Shown in pieces: positions 1 through 7,043 of a stretch of DNA of 32,398 nucleotides. How positions within the stretch are numbered: position 1 is the first letter of the stretch; every line of letters starts with the position of its first letter. This DNA is from Gammaproteobacteria bacterium (lineage in GTDB: Bacteria; Pseudomonadota; Gammaproteobacteria; DSM-16500), in assembly GCA_013287085.1 (NCBI GenBank), contig JABDEM010000019.1, positions 1 to 32,398 of the forward strand, in the 5' to 3' direction. The position numbers and the translations under genes are program-made. A model generated the notes under the pieces. It searched no databases and was not told the DNA's origin. It saw only the letters and a list, made by a program, of their open reading frames with translations.

Positions 1-8
1 TAGCTTCC

Positions 9-620
9 ATGAAAATGAAACTAATGAACATCAATAATAGAAATATTGGCAAAGAAGGAGACCTTATTAATGAAGAAATGCTAGCTTCAGAAGAACTTTA
101 TGAAAAATTCTTTAAAGAACAAGGATTATCAAAAAATGAATCAGCTTTATTATTAAACTATTTAAGACGTGAAAAATTTTTTGAAACAGAGCAATCGGAA
201 TTCAACGATATATTAAATTTAGAAAAACCATCTCGCATTGAATTTCAAATATTACTTGAAGCTACTATTAGAGAAAGGAGCAATGATAAACCTAAATTTG
301 ACCAAATGATGCGAAGACTGGCACCGCAACCGTTGGGTCAATTAGAAGAAAAAATTCCATCTCAAGTGAGGCCTGTAGGAGCTTTGTATCCAATAAACAA
401 AAACCCTTCTACTTATTTTCAACGTAACGGGCAAACACATGTAATAGCTACCCTTACAAGCTGCGCATTAGGAACTGCTATATTTTTAATTCCGGGAGTT
501 AATTTTAGCGCAATTGCTTTCATTCTTGTAATGAGTGGGACCGCTGCTTTATTGAATATAGGCGTGGCTATTAAAGATCAGTGCTATAATCAACGTAACT
601 TGGTTCCAAATCTTCATTAA
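9..620 (+). CDS. Unrecognised protein with C-terminal hydrophobic hairpin
   Basis: A 203-residue protein that I do not recognise. The N-terminal two thirds is charged and probably helical. Residues about 142-190 contain two hydrophobic stretches (around VIATLTSCALGTAIFLIPGV and IAFILVMSGTAALLNIGVAI) separated by a short turn, which would suit a membrane-inserting hairpin near the C-terminus. The start is uncertain: methionines at codons 1, 3 and 6 lie close together, and too little upstream sequence is visible to judge a ribosome site. The AAGGAG at 55-60 serves no in-frame ATG at normal spacing. A strong hairpin follows about 65 bases after the stop. A C-terminal hairpin on a soluble body is a layout seen among Legionellales effectors, but that reading is inference only. 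Confidence 0.6.
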   Translation: MKMKLMNINNRNIGKEGDLINEEMLASEELYEKFFKEQGLSKNESALLLNYLRREKFFETEQSEFNDILNLEKPSRIEFQILLEATIRERSNDKPKFDQMMRRLAPQPLGQLEEKIPSQVRPVGALYPINKNPSTYFQRNGQTHVIATLTSCALGTAIFLIPGVNFSAIAFILVMSGTAALLNIGVAIKDQCYNQRNLVPNLH

Positions 621-683
621 GGAACCTCTACGTTAGAAAATTTTGATAACAAGATGCACAGGATTTACTATTTAATGAGCAAT

Positions 684-708
684 AAAGGTGTCATATATGG
701 ACACCTTT
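684..708 (+). terminator. Hairpin terminator after the first gene
   Basis: Perfect 9-bp inverted repeat AAAGGTGTC / GACACCTTT (684-692 and 700-708) with a 7-base loop, the right arm ending in a T run. It fits an intrinsic terminator for the gene ending at 620. The arm sequence GACACCTTTTCT recurs directly at 712-723 and again near 4292 and 4309, so the hairpin may instead be part of a dispersed intergenic repeat. Confidence 0.55.
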
Positions 709-726
709 TCTGACACCTTTTCTTAA

Positions 727-840
727 GTCCAAAAGAAAAAAGCACACCAAAGTTATGTTTACGATGTTACACTTGATACAAGCAACATGACGCCTTTTGA
801 AGCTGAAAAATTGATTATGGGTTCATTATTCAATCGATAA
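727..840 (+). pseudogene. Possible C-terminal gene remnant
   Basis: A short open frame after an in-frame TAA at 724-726 reads VQKKKAHQSYVYDV and continues through TLDTSNMTPFEAEKLIMGSL to FNR and a TAA at 838-840. It has no start codon with a ribosome site, yet its composition looks protein-like (balanced, ending cleanly). I read it as the C-terminal tail of a gene whose 5' part was lost, perhaps when the repeats at 684-723 arrived. The parent family is not recognised. It could also be chance coding potential in AT-rich spacer. Confidence 0.3.
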
Positions 841-878
841 GAAGTATACTTTTTTGACAAGCTTAGAACGAGCCCAAA

Positions 879-2261
879 ATGAATCATCACGCTATAAACT
901 CTCTTTCACTAAAGCACGACTTTAGCCCTGTGCTGAAACTAGCAATTCCTCTGATTTTGACAGGGGCTTTTCAATCCTCTCTTGGGTTCTTCGAGAACAT
1001 TTTTTTAGCCCATTTAGGTCGTGAGGTGTTAGCAGCGAGTGCGTTGGTGTCATGGTTATTTTTTACGATGATTTCTATCATTTTTGGCACATTGAGCTCA
1101 GTGAATGTATTAATTTCGCATCGATATGGCGCAAAAGATCATGAAGGTGTTACGCTTGTACTTCGCGATGCGTTTTTACTCGCATTATTACTAACTTTAC
1201 CTACTTTTCTCTTGTTTTGGTATGCATCTGACATTCTCTCCCTGTTTGGACAAAAACCCGAATTAGTCGCATTAGCTAAATTGTATTTACATGCATTAGC
1301 GTGGGGATTGTTTCCTAAATTTCTTTTAATAGTTTCATTTGAACTGGTCATTGGCCTGGGACATTCGCGTACTATCATGGTTTTCACAATATTATCGATT
1401 CCATTGTATATTTTATTTAGTTATGTCCTGATATTTGGAAAATTTGGATTCCCTATGCTTGCAATTGCCGGTGCCGGATGGGGAATGACATTTGCAGATT
1501 GGATTATTGCCACTATCGTATGCATATTATTGTGGTTAAGTAAAACTTATAAGCGGTACATTCGATCCATCTTTACTTTGGTTAAACCGTTTTATTTATG
1601 GGAACTATTATGCATTGGCGTACCGATGGGCGCGATGTTTTGCGTGGAAACCGGTTATTTCTTTTTGATGACACTAGCCATGGGTTGGATCAGTGTTGCA
1701 ACACTGGCTGCGAATCAAATTGCTTTTCAATACCTAGGTTTCTTAACAAGCGTCGTTTTTTCTATATCACAAGCCCTGACTGTACGCATGGGACATTTAT
1801 TGGGAGCAAATGAATTCAATGGGGCTAAACGTTCCGCTTATGCTGGTATTATTTTGTCCCTTGTTTTTATGCTACTTATCGCACAATTATATTGGTTCTT
1901 TCCAGGCATACTCATTTCGGTTGATTTAAATATTAATAATCATGCCAATTCAGAGACTGTTCATCTTGCTACACTATTCTTATTCATTTGTGGTTTTTTT
2001 CAAATCTTTGAATCCATCCGTTTATCATTGTTCGGCGCTTTACGAGGATTGAAAGATACAAAATTTACGTTAATAACTTCCATCATCGGCTTTTGGTGCA
2101 TTTCACTACCCATTGGGTATCTTTTTTCTATCCCACTAAGCTTTGGTGGCGCAGGATTTTGGTGGGCGATGGTAGCTGGGGCATTTTGTAGCGTGATATT
2201 ACTGTATAAGCGCTTTTGCTTCATAATATCGCGATCAAGCATGACTCCAAAATTTTTATAA
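879..2261 (+). CDS. MATE family multidrug/Na+ antiporter
   Basis: A 460-residue polytopic protein of the usual MATE length with about 12 hydrophobic segments in two halves. It starts with the family-typical membrane entry LKLAIPLILTGAFQSSLGFF, followed by FFENIFLAHLGREVLAASAL, and the second half contains the repeat-like WISVATLAANQIAFQYLGF. MATE proteins export cationic drugs or metabolites across the inner membrane using Na+ or H+ gradients; the substrate here cannot be read from sequence. A TATACT at 845-850, with a weak -35 (TTCATT, 822-827), could be its promoter. The ribosome site (GAACGAG, 866-872) is weak. It is apparently monocistronic. Confidence 0.9.
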   Translation: MNHHAINSLSLKHDFSPVLKLAIPLILTGAFQSSLGFFENIFLAHLGREVLAASALVSWLFFTMISIIFGTLSSVNVLISHRYGAKDHEGVTLVLRDAFLLALLLTLPTFLLFWYASDILSLFGQKPELVALAKLYLHALAWGLFPKFLLIVSFELVIGLGHSRTIMVFTILSIPLYILFSYVLIFGKFGFPMLAIAGAGWGMTFADWIIATIVCILLWLSKTYKRYIRSIFTLVKPFYLWELLCIGVPMGAMFCVETGYFFLMTLAMGWISVATLAANQIAFQYLGFLTSVVFSISQALTVRMGHLLGANEFNGAKRSAYAGIILSLVFMLLIAQLYWFFPGILISVDLNINNHANSETVHLATLFLFICGFFQIFESIRLSLFGALRGLKDTKFTLITSIIGFWCISLPIGYLFSIPLSFGGAGFWWAMVAGAFCSVILLYKRFCFIISRSSMTPKFL

Positions 2262-2332
2262 CTGGCTAGATTTTATATGAAACGAGGAAAATTCTTTAAA
2301 CAGATTAGGGGGCTGATAAACTAAGAAACAAA

Positions 2333-2360
2333 GGGGTCAAGTATCAAATTGAAAGAGGTT
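2333..2360 (+). repeat. Left inverted repeat of RAYT element
   Basis: This 28-bp sequence, beginning GGGGTCAAGTATCAAATTG, is the exact reverse complement of 3453-3480. Confidence 0.85.
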
Positions 2361-2371
2361 TCATCAAGGCA

Positions 2372-2400
2372 TTTCAAATTTAATTTATATAACATATAAT
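2372..2400 (+). promoter_or_regulatory. Putative promoter of the transposase
   Basis: A perfect TATAAT at 2395-2400 is preceded, 17 bases upstream, by a weak -35 (TTTCAA, 2372-2377). It lies inside the element about 100 bases before the transposase start. It is a visual match only, in very AT-rich sequence. Confidence 0.35.
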
Positions 2401-2498
2401 TTCGCAAATTCCTCCAGCTTATCTCGTTAAATCTAATTTTAAATTTCATTTGACCAATCCAACTTACACCTCATTAAAATACAACAACAAGGAAATCT

Positions 2499-3476
2499 AT
2501 GCCTCGACCTTTAAGAATTGAATATGAAAACGCATGGTATCACGTGATGAATCGTGGTGCTAACCATCAAAATATATACAAAAATAGCCAACACTATGAG
2601 ATTTTTTTAGATTTGTTAAATGAAATTTCAAAAAAATTTTACATTGAGATTCATGGCTATTGTCTTATGGGCAATCACTACCATTTACTCATCTGTACTC
2701 CTTTGGCTAATCTAGGAAGAGCTATGCGGCATTTAGATGGGATATATACTCAAAAATTTAATCGTAGTGAAACTCGAGATGGTTCTCTATTTAGAGGTCG
2801 ATACAAATCGATATTAGTTCAATCTGAAAAATATTTATTACAACTCAGTCGATATATCCATCTAAACCCAACCTCAGCCCATTTGTGCGAAAATCCCTAT
2901 GAATACCCTTGGTCAAGTTTACAATACTATATGAACGAAAAGTGTCTCATCCCCTGGTTAAAAACAGACACAATATTAGGTCACTTTAGCAAACCTAATC
3001 AATTTACTTTCTATAAGGAATTTATTAATCAAGGAATTGACTCAGAAATTAGTGCTTTTTATGACAAGAAGAAACTACTATCTATTTTGGGCACCAAAGA
3101 ATTCATCAATAGTAAATTAATTACAATTAAAAACAAAACACCTTATAAACCTGATATTAACAGAACAATACCAATACTAGATACCAGAATAGTCTTAAAT
3201 GTAGTTAAAAATTATTTCAAAATTGAAGAAAATACCTTAATAGATAAAACTCCTGGTAAAGAAAATATATTTAAAATGACTGCTATTTATTTACTAAGTC
3301 AATTAGGACAACTTAACAATACTAAAATTGCTTCATATTTTAATGTTTGTCCTGCTAACATAGGTTTAAATTTAAAAAAATTCGAATGCATAATTCAAGA
3401 TGATTTTGCATTACAAAAAATCATTAATGAACTTACCCAACAATTAGACATGAACCTCTTTCAATTTGATACTTGA
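2499..3476 (+). CDS. REP-associated tyrosine transposase (Y1/HUH)
   Basis: A 325-residue transposase with the typical RAYT start MPRPLRIEYENAWYHVMNRG. The HUH metal-binding motif is HYH at about residues 60-62, within CLMGNHYHLLI. The likely nucleophilic tyrosine is Y119 in SRYIHLNP, and the GSLFRGRYKSI block is also family-typical. Proteins of this group cut and join single-stranded DNA at hairpin-bearing ends. The C-terminal half (about 150-325) is longer than in minimal IS200 transposases and probably includes a DNA-binding region. The start is set by AAGGA (2489-2493) six bases before the ATG. All motifs look intact, so it may be active. Its final residues MNLFQFDT are encoded by the right inverted repeat. 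Confidence 0.9.
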   Translation: MPRPLRIEYENAWYHVMNRGANHQNIYKNSQHYEIFLDLLNEISKKFYIEIHGYCLMGNHYHLLICTPLANLGRAMRHLDGIYTQKFNRSETRDGSLFRGRYKSILVQSEKYLLQLSRYIHLNPTSAHLCENPYEYPWSSLQYYMNEKCLIPWLKTDTILGHFSKPNQFTFYKEFINQGIDSEISAFYDKKKLLSILGTKEFINSKLITIKNKTPYKPDINRTIPILDTRIVLNVVKNYFKIEENTLIDKTPGKENIFKMTAIYLLSQLGQLNNTKIASYFNVCPANIGLNLKKFECIIQDDFALQKIINELTQQLDMNLFQFDT

Positions 3477-3480
3477 CCCC
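3453..3480 (-). repeat. Right inverted repeat of RAYT element
   Basis: Exact reverse complement of 2333-2360. It encodes the transposase C-terminus and stop codon. The similarity to the copy at 4226-4265 extends beyond it on both sides (3449-3488). Confidence 0.85.
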
Positions 3481-3511
3481 ATTGGTCCTCAATAAAACTT
3501 GTACTAAATAA

Positions 3512-3541
3512 AAAAATATGGTCTAATTACGACCTATTTTT
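3512..3541. terminator. Bidirectional-looking hairpin between transposase and Rab-like gene
   Basis: AAAAATATGGTC (3512-3523) pairs with GACCTATTTTT (3531-3541) with a single bulged T and a 7-base loop. The A-rich left arm and T-rich right arm suit termination in either direction. It lies in the 5' region of the Rab-like gene, so that gene would need a promoter between here and 3568 or read-through from the transposase. Confidence 0.45.
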
Positions 3542-3567
3542 CCGGGGACTTCAAAAAGGAAATTATT

Positions 3568-4206
3568 ATGCATTCTGCTCTCTTCAGACCAGCGCAACCT
3601 GCTTCATCAAAGACTCTCAAAGTAATGCTCGTGGGAGATCCAGATTATAAACCTACTTTACGTGATAGTTTAGCACCTAGCCGAGGGGAAATTATCACAA
3701 CGATAGGGATTGATTTCAGAATAGCGCAATATGAAGACACTAAATTTCAAATTTGGGATACCGCCGGTCAAGAACGCTTTAGAGAAATAGCGTCATCTTA
3801 TACAAGAGGCGCTCATATTGTTCTTTTTTGCGTAAAAACAGGAGAAGATTTAGAAAAATTTTATGGAAGCCTCGTCGATAATAAACAGATATCTTGCTTT
3901 GCCATGACACACATTCAAGTAGGTACTCCTGAGGAAATCGCTGCGTCTGCATTAAGTATTCAAGAAACAGCGAAGAAACTAAATTTATCTACGTTTAATG
4001 CAACGACTGAAAATATTTTAAAAATTCTAGCTTCTAAAAATCCAGCAGAATTAATTGCAGAACAGAACCTTGAAGCTAACGCTAGACCATTTGTGATTAA
4101 AAATGCTTTGGTTAAACATCAAGAAAACGGATGGCTCCCAGAAGCGGTAGCCCAATTGGTCGTGGACTATGACGCATATACTCCTTCATCAAAAAAGCTG
4201 CGTTAA
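3568..4206 (+). CDS. Rab-like small GTPase with degenerate nucleotide site
   Basis: A 212-residue protein clearly related to eukaryotic Rab GTPases. It has the Rab switch I motif TIGIDF (about 45-50) and the switch II block [20 protein letters not shown] (about 62-81), near-identical to Rab consensus. Other nucleotide motifs are degraded. The P-loop position reads GDPDYKPT (23-30) instead of GxxxxGK[ST], and where NKxD is expected there is THIQ (about 114-117). The C-terminus (SSKKLR) has no prenylation cysteines. It may be a pseudo-GTPase or a mimic that engages Rab partners in a host cell; that role is inference. A good ribosome site (AAAGGA) precedes the ATG. It sits between two copies of a RAYT right end, consistent with acquisition by transfer. 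Confidence 0.85.
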   Translation: MHSALFRPAQPASSKTLKVMLVGDPDYKPTLRDSLAPSRGEIITTIGIDFRIAQYEDTKFQIWDTAGQERFREIASSYTRGAHIVLFCVKTGEDLEKFYGSLVDNKQISCFAMTHIQVGTPEEIAASALSIQETAKKLNLSTFNATTENILKILASKNPAELIAEQNLEANARPFVIKNALVKHQENGWLPEAVAQLVVDYDAYTPSSKKLR

Positions 4207-4225
4207 CAAAACAATGGGAAGTAGG

Positions 4226-4265
4226 CATGAACCTCATTCAATTTGATACTTGACCCCATTGGTCC
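4226..4265 (+). repeat. Second copy of the RAYT right end
   Basis: Forty bases match 3449-3488 with one difference (T3459 versus A4236). The copy still encodes the transposase tail as MNLIQFDT followed by TGA, then the same CCCATTGGTCC flank. It is the remnant right end of a second element in the same orientation, immediately after the Rab-like gene. No second transposase body or left end is visible. Confidence 0.8.
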
Positions 4266-4283
4266 CCATTTATATGTTCTATG

Positions 4284-4324
4284 TTGATACTTGACACCTT
4301 TTCTCTTTTGACACCTTTTCTCTT
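4284..4324 (+). repeat. TTGATACTTGAC fragment and tandem 17-bp repeat
   Basis: At 4284-4295 TTGATACTTGAC repeats the inner core of the RAYT right end. It runs into two adjacent identical 17-mers TTGACACCTTTTCTCTT (4291-4307 and 4308-4324), followed by diverged TAGACCCC and TTGACCC motifs to about 4354. The core TGACACCTTTTCT also occurs at 711-723. This looks like accumulated debris of REP-like ends. It fills much of the gene-free spacer 4207-4479. Confidence 0.65.
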
Positions 4325-4432
4325 TCTCAATAGACCCCTTTTTCCTCTTGACCCTGCTAGTTCTTTGCTAATTCTCCTGTCATATCAATAGCTTATTTTG
4401 CAAACAAAATATGGCATTTATTGCGCATTTAG

Positions 4433-4438
4433 TATAAT
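4433..4438 (+). promoter_or_regulatory. Putative -10 box for the Ser-rich small protein
   Basis: Perfect TATAAT 41 bases before the ATG at 4480. No good -35 is seen. The surrounding TTTAGTATAAT is identical to the -10 region upstream of the GNAT gene (13023-13033). Confidence 0.4.
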
Positions 4439-4479
4439 ATATGACCACAATTTTATTAATAAAACAAAACGAGGTCTTT

Positions 4480-4794
4480 ATGAAAAGCGGTAGAAAACGC
4501 CAAAGAAGTAGTGACGAAATTATAAACTCAAGCCTTGCCAAAAAACGCCTCAATGCGTTAATAGCAGCAGTTGATTCCATTGAATCAGCAGCAAGTAGCA
4601 GTGAATCTGAAATTTCATCAAGCAACTCCTCATCTCGCGCAGAAAGTCCTTCTGTAGAAGAATTAACAAAGTCTGTCGATCAATGGAGCATAGCAAATTG
4701 TTCCAAGATTTGGACTAACCCTACTGCCTTAAAACAAGACCCCAGCCGAAAGATGGGTGGTAGCTTTAAGATCACTCCTACTTTAAGACCTTGA
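4480..4794 (+). CDS. Small Ser-rich hypothetical protein
   Basis: A 104-residue hydrophilic protein that I do not recognise. It has a basic N-terminus (MKSGRKRQRSSDE), a helix-prone middle, and a serine/glutamate low-complexity tract (about residues 47-67, around SSSESEISSSNSSSRAES), then a C-terminal segment with one cysteine. A longer reading from 4441 is possible, but GAGG at 4471-4474 sits five bases before the ATG at 4480 and decides the start. The ACGAGG ribosome site resembles those of the other low-complexity genes at 8704 and 13736. The basic patch would fit a nuclear-localisation-like signal in a host, but this is speculation. Confidence 0.6.
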   Translation: MKSGRKRQRSSDEIINSSLAKKRLNALIAAVDSIESAASSSESEISSSNSSSRAESPSVEELTKSVDQWSIANCSKIWTNPTALKQDPSRKMGGSFKITPTLRP

Positions 4795-4797
4795 CAT

Positions 4798-4846
4798 AAA
4801 GGGGTCATGAAAATTAGCATGCCCAATGCTAACACTTGGCCCCTTT
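4798..4846. repeat. Long two-stem palindrome with GGGGTCA core
   Basis: Outer arms AAAGGGGTCA (4798-4807) and TGGCCCCTTT (4837-4846) pair over 10 positions with one G-T. Inner arms TTAGCAT (4814-4820) and ATGCTAA (4826-4832) pair perfectly. It begins three bases after the preceding stop codon and ends 28 bases before the next start. It could act as a terminator, but no T run follows. The GGGGTCA core matches the RAYT ends, so a REP-like unit is the alternative. Confidence 0.6.
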
Positions 4847-4874
4847 CAATCTTTCATTAGCCGGGATTACATTT

Positions 4875-5303
4875 ATGAAAAAAACTTACGCTATTTTTAC
4901 ATCAATTATTTTATTAGCTTGCGCGACTCATGCATCAGCTATGAGCATTAATTTTAAAAATAATACAAAAGTAACCCTTCAAGTACCTCTATTTGGAATC
5001 GCTTTAGCGCCCACGGAAAATTATTCCATGAACCTATCTGATGATTCTAATGATAATAATGAATCATTTGATGAATCGATCAATGAGATTCTTCCTCTCT
5101 ATCAATATAACGGGGCTTCTATTTGTACTCGTGAAAAAACGCAAATCCCACTCAATAAATACATTAGCAGCCTAACTCCTAATATTAATGAGTTCTCTAA
5201 GCTGGTGAATGGTTTTGATGAAAAGAAACTTAACTCTGTGGAATATGCGGTTTCTCAAGATGAAATTAGCGGTGCTTTCATCTGCATGCTGAATTTTAAT
5301 TAG
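4875..5303 (+). CDS. Exported hypothetical protein
   Basis: A 142-residue protein with a clear Sec signal peptide: MKKTYAIFTSIILLACATHA followed by SA, cleaved around residue 22. The mature part is acidic, with a DDSNDNNESFDES stretch, and has two cysteines (in ASICTRE and AFICMLNF) that could form a disulphide in the periplasm. I do not recognise the family. A reading from the TTG at 4836 would bury the signal peptide, so the ATG at 4875 is chosen although its ribosome site is weak. It is the first of four closely spaced genes (gaps of 6, 4 and 2 bases) ending with darP. Confidence 0.7.
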   Translation: MKKTYAIFTSIILLACATHASAMSINFKNNTKVTLQVPLFGIALAPTENYSMNLSDDSNDNNESFDESINEILPLYQYNGASICTREKTQIPLNKYISSLTPNINEFSKLVNGFDEKKLNSVEYAVSQDEISGAFICMLNFN

Positions 5304-5309
5304 GAACTT

Positions 5310-6083
5310 ATGTCTAAAAAAGGTCTTCGTAAAACGCAAAATGCCATTGAAGATTACCAACGTCTCTATAATCTAGATCCCTCTGGCGCTTTGAAGCTAA
5401 TGGATGTGACTAAAGGTCATGATGATAGTGCGATTGTCACTTTTCAAATAACAGATGAGGCTCAGTGTCCTACCTATCTACTTTTATTAGATAATTTATT
5501 ATTAAATCTCAATTGTAAACATCAATGGGTACGCGATTTAGTCTGGGATAGAGAAAAAGATCATCTCGCAGCACATCATAGAGGTATTTCAACACGGAGT
5601 TCTCATTACCACATTCGCTTGAATGCGATGAGTGATGTTCCCAAACTCTTAAAATTAATTAGCAGTTATCAACGCAATCCAGCAATGAAGGATGATTTTG
5701 AAAGCTATCGCAATTATTATTCAAAACCGGCTAATAAACACCGTTTCTTTTTCGGCTATGAGAATGCTTGTTTAAAAGATCCTATTAAACCACTCATTGC
5801 GCCTAAAAGTGTTGAAAGTGCTTGTGAAGAGATGGGTTTCACTTTAGAAGAGATTGATCTTGATCCCTGTACACCACAAGAGCCACATTTTTTCGATATA
5901 AACTTAATTAAAGATAACCTCTTACTTTCACCGGATGAGATACGCACCCATGAATCTTCTATGGTAAATAATGGTGTCGCAGCGATAACTGCAACCCTAG
6001 CTCTATTTCTTACATTGATAATGTGTCGTCGACGTTTCAATAATAACGAGCAACCCGCTAACCGATTAGGATTGCATCGCTGA
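5310..6083 (+). CDS. Hypothetical protein with C-terminal membrane anchor
   Basis: A 257-residue protein of unknown family. The body is mixed alpha/beta with no recognisable catalytic motif; SSHYHIRLN (about 97-105) is notable for its histidines. Near the C-terminus (about 223-239, AAITATLALFLTLIMCRRR) is one transmembrane helix followed by arginines, giving a tail-anchored or C-terminal single-pass layout. It starts six bases after the preceding stop, with an AGGA just upstream, so it is probably co-transcribed with the secreted protein at 4875 and the gene at 6088. Confidence 0.7.
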   Translation: MSKKGLRKTQNAIEDYQRLYNLDPSGALKLMDVTKGHDDSAIVTFQITDEAQCPTYLLLLDNLLLNLNCKHQWVRDLVWDREKDHLAAHHRGISTRSSHYHIRLNAMSDVPKLLKLISSYQRNPAMKDDFESYRNYYSKPANKHRFFFGYENACLKDPIKPLIAPKSVESACEEMGFTLEEIDLDPCTPQEPHFFDINLIKDNLLLSPDEIRTHESSMVNNGVAAITATLALFLTLIMCRRRFNNNEQPANRLGLHR

Positions 6084-6087
6084 GACT

Positions 6088-7041
6088 ATGTTTACCGCCA
6101 AAAATTTAAGCCCAAGAAAACAAACCTTTCTCGAATCAGAGAAACCTAATCCAAGTTATCTTGCAGACGCAGAATTATCGGCTTTAATTACTCATTATCA
6201 AACCAAATTAAATATCACTATTTACCTAAGCCATCGTACTCAAGGCTGGGAAAAAGAAATTCAAAAACTTCAATTAAAACTTAAACCCAATGAAACCCTG
6301 GGTTATATTTATGCGGTTCATGCAAAAATAGCTGTACCGCATTTTGATGTATTGATCTTAACGCGCGATAAAATCATACGACCTATCCAATGGAATGGAC
6401 GTTTATTTTTATCCCTGCCTTATTTTGGTTTAGATGAACATTTAGAAGTGTGCGATCTTGAACAAGAAGAAAAAAATTCTAAAAAATTTCCAGAGACGCC
6501 CCAAAAAACACAGAGAATATGCGCCACCTTAGGTTTACTGCATTTAAAAGAACTTTTAAAAAACAATGCTCAGCAATTAAAAGAATTCACTTTATGCTTT
6601 CAATATTATCCCACTTGGCAAGATGAGGAGGATGAACCCAGAGAACTTTGTCAGTTCTTTTTCCCCTCTCCTCAACCCTTACGTTATTCTGAAGTGAATT
6701 CCTACAATAAAATTTTAGTCGAAATACTTATGAATACGGAAGCTGCAGAAAAAGTAGCCGTAAAAGGAACCTCGTTTTGGGTAAGAAGTTTGCATAAAAT
6801 TTTAATCGACTCGATTGATATTGCTAAAGCCTTAGGAGATCAACACATTTTAGCCGATAATCAAAAATTATTAGCAGCTCTCCCGGAATTTCGCAAAAAA
6901 TGGCACCAAGAATTTCTCAATGCCGACCAAAAACGTGCAGCTATGTATATCCAAAACATTAATTTTTACCTACCCTATAGAAACTACAAGATGCGCAAGA
7001 AAGTATTTGATACAATAGGTGTTCCATCCCATAAGGTTTAA
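6088..7041 (+). CDS. Hypothetical cytosolic protein
   Basis: A 317-residue soluble protein that I do not recognise. It lacks a signal peptide and membrane segments and is rich in Lys, Gln and aromatic residues. Visible landmarks are FDVLILTRDKIIRPIQWNGR around residue 90 and a basic aromatic C-terminus (about 294-306, INFYLPYRNYKMRK). It starts four bases after the previous stop and ends two bases before darP, so it lies inside the operon-like run 4875-7544. No low-complexity tracts are seen. Confidence 0.7.
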   Translation: MFTAKNLSPRKQTFLESEKPNPSYLADAELSALITHYQTKLNITIYLSHRTQGWEKEIQKLQLKLKPNETLGYIYAVHAKIAVPHFDVLILTRDKIIRPIQWNGRLFLSLPYFGLDEHLEVCDLEQEEKNSKKFPETPQKTQRICATLGLLHLKELLKNNAQQLKEFTLCFQYYPTWQDEEDEPRELCQFFFPSPQPLRYSEVNSYNKILVEILMNTEAAEKVAVKGTSFWVRSLHKILIDSIDIAKALGDQHILADNQKLLAALPEFRKKWHQEFLNADQKRAAMYIQNINFYLPYRNYKMRKKVFDTIGVPSHKV

Positions 7042-7043
7042 AC

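Larger units (their letters stand above)
2333..3480 (+). mobile_element. RAYT-type single-gene mobile element
   Basis: A 1148-bp unit bounded by exactly matching 28-bp inverted repeats (2333-2360 and 3453-3480). The outer core on the left reads GGGGTCAAGTATCAAATTG. It contains one gene, the Y1/HUH transposase at 2499-3476, whose last codons and TGA stop lie inside the right repeat. RAYT families (TnpA_REP, distant relatives of IS200/IS605 transposases) are known to associate with REP palindromes; ends carrying a GGGGTCA core are, in my recollection, common around such genes. A diverged copy of the right end lies at 4226-4265. Confidence 0.8.

Noticed and set aside
1139..1387. Open frames opposite or within the MATE gene (also 1598-1813 and 2000-2242)
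   Set aside because: They are shadows of the MATE coding frame, with unnatural composition and no ribosome sites.
3568..4206. Rab-like gene as a functional canonical GTPase
   Set aside because: The P-loop and NKxD motifs do not match, so ordinary GTP binding cannot be claimed from the sequence.
4836..4874. N-terminal extension of the secreted protein from a TTG codon
   Set aside because: It lies within the palindrome 4798-4846 and would hide an obvious signal peptide that begins at ATG 4875.
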